Shown here: positions 17,840 to 25,375 of the stretch, piece by piece
Layout: every line of letters begins with the position of its first letter
Numbering within the stretch: position 1 is the first letter of the stretch
Made by a program: the position numbers and the translations under genes
Notes under the pieces: generated by a model
The model's database searches: none
Seen by the model: only the letters and a program-made list of their open reading frames with translations
What the model was told of the DNA's origin: nothing
Assembly: GCA_016213775.1 (NCBI GenBank)
Contig: JACQZR010000087.1
Coordinates: forward strand, 1-64,000
Direction of reading: 5' to 3'
Length of the DNA: 64,000 nucleotides
Source: Acidobacteriota bacterium
Lineage (GTDB): Bacteria; Acidobacteriota; Terriglobia; Bryobacterales; Bryobacteraceae

Positions 17840-17972
17840 AGAAGACGAATCCCTTCAACTTCGTGGGGGCGACTGTGGAAGGTAGAGTCCGTCGTGGCTC
17901 CCAAAGTGACACGAACATCAGGGCACCACATACAAGCACGAGGAGATTGAGAACACTCTGAATAGCGGCCAC
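17706..17972 (-). pseudogene. 5' part of the frameshifted gene: membrane segment
   Basis: The GTG at 17972 follows GAGGAGG by about 8 nt, the best ribosome site in the segment. The frame encodes a membrane helix (VLNLLVLVCGALMFVSLW) and then runs out of sense after FVFYALL. At that point the other frame, starting at 17839, takes over with LSSVLSFLG. A 1-nt insertion or 2-nt deletion near 17800-17845 would explain both. Programmed frameshifting or a sequencing error are alternatives. Confidence 0.5.
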
Positions 17973-18372
17973 TTGGGCTCCCTCCTCAAGACCCTATCAC
18001 ACTCGTGCTTGGAATGAAGGTGTCTGTTCGTTCTCGTCCTCCGTTGAGCAGCATGATGGTCTCGACGTAACGACTGGCGTGTCGCCCGCGGGGCCATCTG
18101 CTCTGGCAGCGTCATCAACAAACCGCGAACAAGAGATAGATGCTCTCGTGAACCGGCGAGCCAAGTCCGCCCCGAGGTAGCGGCTCGTCTTGGACTACCC
18201 GGTCGGAACTTGGCGCCGAAGCCAACCAGACGGAACTGAGTAATCGGGAATCCGCCATTCCATCGGGGCGCGCAGTAGCGGTCAGGGGGCCGCATCTCCC
18301 ACTCGAAAAAGGAAACTGCGGCTACTGATCATGAGGAACGCACCCATCCACATTCAGTCGTCAGCGGGCATT
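17973..18372. other. Intergenic part of the direct-repeat segment
   Basis: About 400 nt with no convincing gene. A minus-strand frame with a [14 protein letters not shown] stretch (ATG at 18295) has no ribosome site and an improbable tail. I see no tRNA or clear terminator. Confidence 0.4.
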
Positions 18373-18400
18373 GTGCCCTCCTCAACCCATGTGATACGGT
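18373..18400. repeat. 28-bp direct repeat, right copy
   Basis: Identical to 16984-17011. It lies 41 nt before the shell-protein ATG and contains a TGTGATAC stretch that could be a weak extended -10 box, so it may belong to the shell gene's native promoter region. Confidence 0.7.
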
Positions 18401-18441
18401 TGAAGATTCGATACTTCTTGAGAACCCGGAGACCCTACCTA

Positions 18442-18726
18442 ATGGAAGCCCTCGGAATGGTGGAAACCAAAGGTTTGATCGGCGCGATTGAAGCGTCCGA
18501 CGCCATGGTGAAGACCGCGAACGTCATCCTCACTGGCAAGGAATTCATCGGCGCCGGATATGTCACCGTCACGGTTCGTGGCGATGTCGGCGCTGTGAAG
18601 GCCGCCACTGACGCCGGTGCCGCCGCCGCCCGCCGCGTTGGCGAACTGATCGCTGTGCACGTCATCCCCAACCCGCACGAGGAAGTCGAAAAAATTCTCC
18701 CCGGCGCGAAGAAGAACGGAATCTAA
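18442..18726 (+). CDS. Bacterial microcompartment hexameric shell protein (BMC-H)
   Basis: The ATG at 18442 is preferred over an upstream in-frame ATG (18331), because the upstream translation carries no BMC sequence and a GGAG lies 10 nt before 18442. The 94-residue product is a single BMC domain: [46 protein letters not shown], and the terminal [16 protein letters not shown] typical of PduA/CcmK/EutM-type hexamers (family knowledge). It lies 18 nt before an acylating aldehyde dehydrogenase, the signature cargo of a metabolosome. No pentamer, trimer, phosphotransacylase or alcohol dehydrogenase is nearby, so this is a satellite or minimal locus. Confidence 0.9.
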   Translation: MEALGMVETKGLIGAIEASDAMVKTANVILTGKEFIGAGYVTVTVRGDVGAVKAATDAGAAAARRVGELIAVHVIPNPHEEVEKILPGAKKNGI

Positions 18727-18744
18727 CCACCAGAGGGGCCGGCC

Positions 18745-20568
18745 ATGCTACAGGATTCGGACCTCGTATCGGTACAGGAAGTCCGCACCAAAGTGGACAA
18801 GGCCCATGCGGCCTTCCAACTCTACCGTGGGTTCTCTCAGGAAAAAGTTGACGCCATCGTCGAAGCGATGGCTGCCGCCGCCCGCGCGCAAGCCCGTCCG
18901 CTGGCCGAGATGGCCGTGCAGGAAACGGGCATGGGCACCGTTGATGGTAAGGTCGCGAAAAACCTCCTTTGCGCCGACCTGCTGCCTCGCCGCATCCGCG
19001 GCATGAAGACCGTCGGCATTCTGCGTGAGCTCAAGGAAGAGCGCGTGATTGAAATTGCCGAACCGGTCGGCGTTGTCGCTGCGGTTCTGCCTACCACCAA
19101 TCCCACCTCCACTGCCATCTACAAGACCATCGTTTCGCTCAAGTCCGGAAATGCAGTCGTGCACAGTCCGCATCCGCGCGCCAAGGGCTGCACCTGCGCC
19201 ACCATTGACATCATGCATCGTGCCGCGGTTGAGGCCGGCGCCCCGCCCGATCTCATTCAGTGCATCAACAACGCCACCATGGAAGGCACAAACGCGTTGA
19301 TGCGGCATCCGCGCACGAGCGTCATTCTGGCCACTGGCGGGAGCGGCATGGTGCGCGCGGCGTACTCCAGCGGCAAGCCTGCTTTCGGCGTCGGACCAGG
19401 CAACGTCCCCGTCCTTATTGACGAGTCCGCCGATCTCACCGAAGCTGTTGCCAAAGTGGTCGAAGGCAAGTCCTTCGATCATGGAACAGTCTGCTCCAGC
19501 GAACAGACTATGGTTGCTCCCGTCTCGTTGCGCGATCGCATCCTCAACGAGCTCAAGGCTCGCAAAGCATATCTTTGTTCCCCCGATCAGGGCAGGATTC
19601 TCGCCCGCATTCTTCTCAACGACAAACTGATCGTCAACGCCGATTGCGTTGGCCAGTCACCCGAATCCATCGCCCGCAAGGCAGGCTTCGACGTCCCGGC
19701 CGGCACCAGCATTCTGGTGGTCGAGATCGGCGGGGTCGGTAAGGAACACCCCCTTTCGGCGGAGAAACTCTCGCCGGTTCTCGCGGTCCACTTCGTCGCC
19801 GACTTCGCCGCCGGCGTGAATGCCTGCGAAGGCATCCTGCGCTTCGGCGGGCTGGGCCACACCTGCTGCATCTACGCTAAGGACGACGCGCGCATTCTCG
19901 AATACGGCCGCCGCATGCCGGCGTTCCGCGTCCTGGTGAACACGCCCACGCCGCAAGGCTCCACGGGCATCACCACCAACGTTCAGCCATCCATGACGCT
20001 GGGCTGCGGCGCGATGGCCGGCAACATCACATCGGACAACGTCGGCCCGCAACATCTCTACAACATCAAACGCATCGCCTATGCGGTGCGAACTCCGCAG
20101 GAGGCGTTTCCCGATTCGGCGAATACGCAGCCTGCCGCGGGTTCCGTGGACCACACAGCGGTCGCGTCTGCGGTGGAACGCTTCCTCGCCTCCCGTGGCA
20201 TCACCGTTGCATCGGCGCCTGGGCCGCCGCCCGTCGCCAAGCCCGCGCCTCGCATTGACACGTACTCAATTGCGGCGAGCGTGGTCGATCGCTTCCTCGG
20301 TGCCAAGCCCGCGCCCACACCGCCGGTGCCATCCACCTGCGGCTGTTCGCTACCGAAGCCGGCAGCTCCGCCTCCCGTGGTTGCCGCGCCCCCACCTCCA
20401 CCGCCTCCTGCCGCCATCGCCATCACTGACTTCGTTTGCGAAGCCGATGTTCGCATGGCAATGCGCGAGAAGCGCAAGATCTTCATCGGACCCAAGAGCA
20501 TCGTCACTCCGTCCGCCCGTGAAGTGGCCGCCCAACACGATATCCTGGTTCTGGCCCAACGTTCATGA
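18745..20568 (+). CDS. Microcompartment acylating aldehyde dehydrogenase with C-terminal targeting extension
   Basis: Residues 1-455 match CoA-acylating aldehyde dehydrogenases of the EutE/PduP type, with the catalytic Cys250 in FDHGTVCSSEQ and the PTTNPTSTAIYK and GVGPGNVP motifs. The reaction is aldehyde + CoA + NAD+ to acyl-CoA + NADH (family knowledge). The 150-residue extension is unusual. Two short amphipathic helices (about 468-485 DHTAVASAVERFLASRGI and 504-520 TYSIAASVVDRFLGAKP) look like encapsulation peptides, separated by Pro/Ala linkers and a CGC stretch. A terminal segment (558-605) contains EADVRMAM and IVTPSAREVA, resembling the ITPSAR motif of EutT-type cargo. GAGGGG precedes the ATG. 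Confidence 0.88.
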   Translation: MLQDSDLVSVQEVRTKVDKAHAAFQLYRGFSQEKVDAIVEAMAAAARAQARPLAEMAVQETGMGTVDGKVAKNLLCADLLPRRIRGMKTVGILRELKEERVIEIAEPVGVVAAVLPTTNPTSTAIYKTIVSLKSGNAVVHSPHPRAKGCTCATIDIMHRAAVEAGAPPDLIQCINNATMEGTNALMRHPRTSVILATGGSGMVRAAYSSGKPAFGVGPGNVPVLIDESADLTEAVAKVVEGKSFDHGTVCSSEQTMVAPVSLRDRILNELKARKAYLCSPDQGRILARILLNDKLIVNADCVGQSPESIARKAGFDVPAGTSILVVEIGGVGKEHPLSAEKLSPVLAVHFVADFAAGVNACEGILRFGGLGHTCCIYAKDDARILEYGRRMPAFRVLVNTPTPQGSTGITTNVQPSMTLGCGAMAGNITSDNVGPQHLYNIKRIAYAVRTPQEAFPDSANTQPAAGSVDHTAVASAVERFLASRGITVASAPGPPPVAKPAPRIDTYSIAASVVDRFLGAKPAPTPPVPSTCGCSLPKPAAPPPVVAAPPPPPPPAAIAITDFVCEADVRMAMREKRKIFIGPKSIVTPSAREVAAQHDILVLAQRS

Positions 20569-21074
20569 AAAATAACCTAGACGCTCTGACGACAGAGATT
20601 CCCGAGTACCTCCAATCCAAAGGGCTGGCCGTATTCCAAGGCGTTGTCAACGAACTCCACGAACAACGCCTCGTGTTCTGGGACATCGACCGTACCCAGG
20701 ACTACCGCGCCTTCGTCGATTGCGCCATCTCCGCGGGCGTCAAACTGATCATCTTCAACTACCGCCACTTTGAAAAGGCCATGGCCGAGGATGCTCTCGA
20801 ACGGCTCGAAGAAACGGATCTTCCGCGCGAGGAACAGCGCACCCTTTCCCGCCGCATCAAAGAACTGGTCCACTACCACGGCTTCACCTGCCTGGTGGAG
20901 CTGATCTTCGAAATCAACAACCGCTTCTACGTCTTCGACCTTCGCACCGACTGGTACGCCGAACTGCTCGACCTGATGGACTCCATCGACATGGCAGGTC
21001 CTGGCGACGACGACGGCCCTTCCGACGATGAACCGCTCGGAGGCGGCAGCAGCAGCTTCTTCTCTCGCAACTGA
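20565..21074 (+). CDS. Unknown cytoplasmic protein between aldehyde dehydrogenase and RecJ
   Basis: A 169-residue acidic protein that overlaps the previous gene by ATGA and shares one base (TGATG) with recJ, so it is in the same transcription unit. Visible features are an alpha/beta core (VKLIIFNYRHF, FTCLVELIFEINNRFYVFDLR) and a low-complexity acidic Gly/Ser-rich tail (GPGDDDGPSDDEPLGGGSSS). No signal peptide or family is recognised. Its position suggests either a cargo-related protein or a RecJ-linked factor, and the sequence does not decide between them. Confidence 0.65.
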   Translation: MKNNLDALTTEIPEYLQSKGLAVFQGVVNELHEQRLVFWDIDRTQDYRAFVDCAISAGVKLIIFNYRHFEKAMAEDALERLEETDLPREEQRTLSRRIKELVHYHGFTCLVELIFEINNRFYVFDLRTDWYAELLDLMDSIDMAGPGDDDGPSDDEPLGGGSSSFFSRN

Positions 21075-22867
21075 TGCGCAAGCCGGCCCTCTGGCACATT
21101 CCGAAACCTGACGACCCAGCAATCGCCGCGTTGTCTCGCGGGCTTGGTATCCAAGCGCCGGCCGCGCGAGTGCTGGTGCGGCGTGGCTACACGGACACCG
21201 AATCGGCGCGCCGCTTTCTGCGGCCGTCTATTGACGACCTGATCAATCCTTACGAGCTCGCGGGCATGAACGAAGCGGCCGCGCGGCTCAAGCTGGCCAT
21301 CGAGCGGAAGGAAACTGTGCTGCTCTACGGCGACTACGACGTGGACGGCACCTGTTCGGTGGTCACGCTCACCAAGGCGATTGAACTCGCAGGCGGACGT
21401 TCGCGGTTCTACATTCCCCACCGCCTCAAGGACGGATACGGCATGCGTGCCGACGTCATGGACCAAGCCGTGAGCCAAGGCATCTCGCTCGTCATCAGCG
21501 TCGATACAGGCATTCGCGCCGCCGATGTCGTTAAGCATGCGGCGACGCTTGGTCTGGATGTCATCATCACCGATCACCACCTTCCGGAAGAGGAGCTGCC
21601 GCCCGCGCTTGCTGTTCTGAACCCAAACCGCCCCGATTGCCCCTATCCCGATAAGAACCTGTGCGGAGCGGGCGTCACCTTCAAACTCGTCCAGGCTCTG
21701 ATGAGCCAGCTCGGCTGGCCGCAACAGAGAGTCCGGCGCATTGAGGAATCGTTCCTCAAGATCGTCGCACTGGCCACCGTGGCCGATGTCGTTCCGCTCT
21801 CCGGCGAGAACCGCATCATCGTCAAACACGGCCTCGCCGGCTTTCGCAAACTCAACAACACGGGGCTGCGTGCGCTGATGCAAGTCTCCGGCTTCGAGGA
21901 CGGCAAAGTCCCCAGCGCCGGCGATATCGCATTTCGTGTCGCCCCGCGGATCAACGCCGCAGGGCGCATGGCGGAAGCCAACGACGTCATCCGCCTGTTT
22001 CTCACAGCCGACGACACTGAGGCCAAGACCATTGCCACGCGCCTGCACGGCCTCAATCAGGAGCGGCAGGAGACCGAAGCCGAAATCGTCGCGGCGATTC
22101 TCGAAGAATGCCAGCGCGTCCCCATCACCGATGACCAGGCCGCTCTCGTCTTTTGCGGCGAAGGCTGGCACCGCGGCGTGCTCGGCATCGTGGCCAGCCG
22201 GCTGGTGGAACGCTTTTGCCGGCCCGCTTTCGTCCTCGGCCAGGAGGACGGCAAGGCGCAAGGCTCCGGCCGCAGCATCGCTCCGTTTCATCTGCTCGAC
22301 GCGCTCGATTCGATGCGCGACGTATTCCTGCGCTACGGAGGCCACGCCATGGCTGCGGGACTCACTGTTGACAAGCACCGCGTTACGGAATTCCGCGATC
22401 GTTTCAACCAGTACGCCCTCCAGCGGCTCACGCCGGAAGACTTCCGGCCGCATGTCGATATCGACGCCGTGGTCTCGTTCCACGAAGTGAACGATGACAG
22501 CGTGGCGGAGATTCTGGCCCTTGCGCCGTTCGGTGCGGGAAACCCGTCTCCGCTGTTCGCCGTCCTCGACGCCACAGTCTGCGAAGAGCCCGTGGTCTTC
22601 AAAGAGAAGCACCTGCGGTTGCGGCTGCGCAGCAACGGCCGCGCCCTTACGCTGAAGGCCTGGAACTTCGCCGAGCGGTTGGAGGAACTGCGGCCCGGCG
22701 CTCGCGTGGATGCTGTTGTTTCATTTGATGAGGACCTCTACTCGCTGTCCCGCGGCTATTCGCCCTGGAGCGTGCAGCTCAAGGACGTGCGGCCGGCGGC
22801 AGCTATGGAAACAGCGCCATCAATGCATCCGCGAACAATGCGTGCCCCAGCATGTTTGGATGGTTGA
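21074..22867 (+). CDS. recJ: Single-stranded-DNA-specific exonuclease RecJ
   Basis: A 597-residue DHH-superfamily nuclease with motif I GDYDVDGT (residues 86-93), SVDTGIRAAD, the DHH triad TDHHLPEEELP (167-169) and DHHA1 motifs GSGRSIAPFHLLDAL and GGHAMAAGLTV, then a C-terminal OB-like region. RecJ degrades 5'-3' single-stranded DNA in RecF recombination and mismatch or base-excision repair (family knowledge). The ATG shares a base with the upstream stop. The last 21 codons overlap the convergent SGNH hydrolase gene (22803-22867), an unusually long convergent overlap. The tail beyond QLKDVRPAA is probably non-conserved. Confidence 0.93.
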   Translation: MRKPALWHIPKPDDPAIAALSRGLGIQAPAARVLVRRGYTDTESARRFLRPSIDDLINPYELAGMNEAAARLKLAIERKETVLLYGDYDVDGTCSVVTLTKAIELAGGRSRFYIPHRLKDGYGMRADVMDQAVSQGISLVISVDTGIRAADVVKHAATLGLDVIITDHHLPEEELPPALAVLNPNRPDCPYPDKNLCGAGVTFKLVQALMSQLGWPQQRVRRIEESFLKIVALATVADVVPLSGENRIIVKHGLAGFRKLNNTGLRALMQVSGFEDGKVPSAGDIAFRVAPRINAAGRMAEANDVIRLFLTADDTEAKTIATRLHGLNQERQETEAEIVAAILEECQRVPITDDQAALVFCGEGWHRGVLGIVASRLVERFCRPAFVLGQEDGKAQGSGRSIAPFHLLDALDSMRDVFLRYGGHAMAAGLTVDKHRVTEFRDRFNQYALQRLTPEDFRPHVDIDAVVSFHEVNDDSVAEILALAPFGAGNPSPLFAVLDATVCEEPVVFKEKHLRLRLRSNGRALTLKAWNFAERLEELRPGARVDAVVSFDEDLYSLSRGYSPWSVQLKDVRPAAAMETAPSMHPRTMRAPACLDG

Positions 22868-24071
22868 TGTTGTTCTCCATCAACGTCAGATAAGGGATGC
22901 CCTGCCTCCATAAACGCCCGTAACGCAACGATGCGTCGGCGAGTGCGACAGGGTTCTTTTCCGCGAACAATCGCAGTCCTTTCACATACGGGCGCGGGTC
23001 ATCGTCGATGTCCCGCTGCCGTGTCAATTTCATCCAATCGGGCCGGACATAATGCGGCGTGAGGACGATCCACTCCGCTCCGATCTTCTGAAAGTCAGCC
23101 AGCAATTGACTGTACCGTTGCTCCACCTGCTGTTCATTCAAGCCGGCGTCGTTCACGAACTCGGAGATGATCAGGTCGGGCTGCGGCGCCAGCACCTTTT
23201 CCTGATAGTTGTGCACGCTGCCGGGCGGTTCCTTCAAATAGCTGCCGGTGTTGCGGCCGCCCCAGGCCTCAGTGATCAGTTCGATATTGGCTTGCGGGAA
23301 TCGCGCCTTCAGCCTGTTGACGAACATCACCTGCCATCGCTGGAAAGTCGTCACGCTGTCACCCCATGCGAGGATCTTCAGCCGTTCGCCGCTCCGTAAT
23401 TTGCGCAGCGCATTCGGCAGGCGCGCTTCGGCATCGGTTGCGGCGCTTCGCGTCCTCTCCGGGTAAGCGCCTTCGAGGATGGGAAAGAGGTTGTCCTCAG
23501 TCAGCGCGCTCAGTCTGCCGGACAGGAAGACATTGGCTAACCGCTCCCCGTTCACCGCAGGCGGTTCGGGCAACACGGCATGCGATGCCCCCATTTGCAG
23601 TGCCACCTTCCCATCAGCAGTAACGACGATGGAATCGATGCGCTGCCTGACGTACTTGTAGCTCATCCACACCGGCTGATCCGCTTTGATTGCTCCGCCG
23701 GGAAGACGCCCTACGGTGCCGGCATCGAGATCCGCTTCGTAGTCCACGCCCTTGCGCAAGGCCCTTCCCGCGAAGCCGCGCACCACCAGGCTTGCGGGAT
23801 CGAGCGAGCCTTGCATCGTGCACTCTTCCGCGATCACGCCGGCGAGTCGCGTGCCTCTTCGCCACGGCGCGGCCTTCGCGTCGAACTCCATCAACGTGGC
23901 ATAACGTTCTTCGGTCACCGTCACGATTTCGGGCCGCGGGACCGGCACCACGGCTTGGATGTCCCCGGCCTTCACGGACACCGCCCAGTCGCCGGCCAAT
24001 CGGATCTCCGCACGTGGTGCGGCGGCAGCGACCACCGCGGCGCACGCCATCAAGATCCAGGCGCGTGTCAT
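22803..24071 (-). CDS. Secreted SGNH/GDSL-type hydrolase
   Basis: A 422-residue protein with a signal peptide (ILMACAAVVAAAAPRAE). The second half is an SGNH fold: ILAWGDSVTTF (block I Ser), AWGGRNTG (block II Gly), ISEFVNDAGLN (block III Asn) and NHPNMLGHALFADAL (block V His). Such enzymes are esterases or acetylhydrolases of polysaccharides and lipids (family knowledge). The N-terminal half is beta-rich and unassigned. The ATG overlaps the upstream DUF1552 stop by 4 nt, making this the last gene of a three-gene operon. Substrate unknown. Confidence 0.8.
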   Translation of the reverse strand: MTRAWILMACAAVVAAAAPRAEIRLAGDWAVSVKAGDIQAVVPVPRPEIVTVTEERYATLMEFDAKAAPWRRGTRLAGVIAEECTMQGSLDPASLVVRGFAGRALRKGVDYEADLDAGTVGRLPGGAIKADQPVWMSYKYVRQRIDSIVVTADGKVALQMGASHAVLPEPPAVNGERLANVFLSGRLSALTEDNLFPILEGAYPERTRSAATDAEARLPNALRKLRSGERLKILAWGDSVTTFQRWQVMFVNRLKARFPQANIELITEAWGGRNTGSYLKEPPGSVHNYQEKVLAPQPDLIISEFVNDAGLNEQQVEQRYSQLLADFQKIGAEWIVLTPHYVRPDWMKLTRQRDIDDDPRPYVKGLRLFAEKNPVALADASLRYGRLWRQGIPYLTLMENNINHPNMLGHALFADALMALFP

Positions 24072-25375
24072 GCGAACTCCAACCCGGGAACAGTGCCGCT
24101 ACTGCTGGCGAAGGCGCTCGCTTCGATGCCCATACGCTGCAGCATGACCACGAACAAATTGCATAGCGGAAGATTGTTGTCTCGCTTGAACATCAAATGC
24201 TGGCCGTGTTGGAAGCCGCCGCCGGCGAGGATGATCGGCAGATTGGTGTTGTCGTGAATATTGGCGTCGCCCATGTTGCTGCCATAGAGGACCATGGTGC
24301 GATCGAGCATGCGCGTGCCGTTCTCTCGCTTGGCCGCCAGCCGTCCGATGAGCTTGTTGAGAAGCGCCATCTGACGGCGATCGACTGCCTGTAGCTGGCT
24401 CACCTTCGATTCGGCCTGCCCGTGATGCGAGAGCCCGTGATAGCCGTCGGTGGAGGTCTGCTGCGCGGTCAACTGGAAGACCGGCGTGAAGAAGGCATCC
24501 ACCATCAGCGTGACGATTCGCGTCGAATCGGACTCCATCGCCAACTCGGCCATCTCGATCATCAAATCGAATTTTTCGAAGAACAGTTTGCGATCGGTCA
24601 ACTCCGGCGGCGCTGGCTGTGCCGGCTGCGGCTTGGGCCGTGTCTCCCAGGCGCGTGCGATTCGCAGACGCTCTTCCACCTCCCGCACCGACGTCACATA
24701 TTGATCGAGCCGGGCCTTGTCCTCCGAGGTCAGCTTGCTGCTGAAGCGGCGCGTCTCGTCCATCAAGGTGTCCAGGATGCTCCCCCGCCCTTCCAGCCTG
24801 TGAATCTGACGCGCAACCGCTTCCTTGTCGCCCTGCACGAACATTCGCTCGTAGAGTCGTGGGGCACTGTCTTCCGCGGGAAGCAGGACACCATCGCGTG
24901 TGAAGGACAAGCTGCGGTTGCCTTTGTCGACGTTCACGCCGAGGTTCAGCGAGGAGAAGCGCGTCACCTGCCCGAGTTTCTCGGCGGCGAACTGATCGAG
25001 TGAAATCGAATTACGGAAGCCGCTCTTGAACGCGCCCCGGGCCGCGGTGAGAAAGCAATTGTCGGTGCTGTGGCCGCCGCTCACACCCGGATGCGATAGG
25101 CCCGTGAACACCGTGAACTCTTTGCGATTCTCCGCAAGTCCCGTGAGGTAGGGCGACAGTTCATAGTCGCGCCCGGCGGTAGAGGGGAAAAAATACTTCG
25201 GCAGTACGCCGAGATTGTTGGCGATGATCAGCATACGGCGCGGTGGTTCGGCCGCGGCTCGTACCAAGGCAGGCGTCATGCATTCCAGCAACGGCAATCC
25301 GAGGGCGACACCCGCCCCGCGCAACATCTCTCTGCGCGACACCATCAACCGCCGGCATACGTATGGTCCAGTCAT
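24068..25375 (-). CDS. DUF1552 family Tat-exported protein
   Basis: The start at 25375 is chosen because GGGAGGG lies 8 nt upstream and the ATG overlaps the DUF1592 stop by 4 nt; a longer frame continues far into the upstream gene. The N-terminus has a twin-arginine signal (SRREMLRGAGVALGLPLLE). The body matches DUF1552: RRMLIIANNLGVLPKYFFPS, TVFTGLSHPGVSGGHSTDNCFLT and VLYGSNMGDANIHDNTNLP. DUF1552 proteins resemble the sulfatase/DUF1501 alkaline-phosphatase fold and are nearly always paired with DUF1592 cytochromes in Planctomycetes and Acidobacteriota (family knowledge). Function is unknown. Confidence 0.88.
   Translation of the reverse strand: MTGPYVCRRLMVSRREMLRGAGVALGLPLLECMTPALVRAAAEPPRRMLIIANNLGVLPKYFFPSTAGRDYELSPYLTGLAENRKEFTVFTGLSHPGVSGGHSTDNCFLTAARGAFKSGFRNSISLDQFAAEKLGQVTRFSSLNLGVNVDKGNRSLSFTRDGVLLPAEDSAPRLYERMFVQGDKEAVARQIHRLEGRGSILDTLMDETRRFSSKLTSEDKARLDQYVTSVREVEERLRIARAWETRPKPQPAQPAPPELTDRKLFFEKFDLMIEMAELAMESDSTRIVTLMVDAFFTPVFQLTAQQTSTDGYHGLSHHGQAESKVSQLQAVDRRQMALLNKLIGRLAAKRENGTRMLDRTMVLYGSNMGDANIHDNTNLPIILAGGGFQHGQHLMFKRDNNLPLCNLFVVMLQRMGIEASAFASSSGTVPGLEFA

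Noticed and set aside
17918-18295. 125-codon minus-strand frame with a [13 protein letters not shown] stretch, faintly like the end of a formylglycine-generating-enzyme domain
   Set aside because: No ribosome site, no further matching motif, and an Arg-rich implausible tail; kept only as intergenic sequence.
20927-22612. 561-codon minus-strand frame opposite recJ
   Set aside because: recJ motifs are complete on the plus strand and the antisense translation shows no family.
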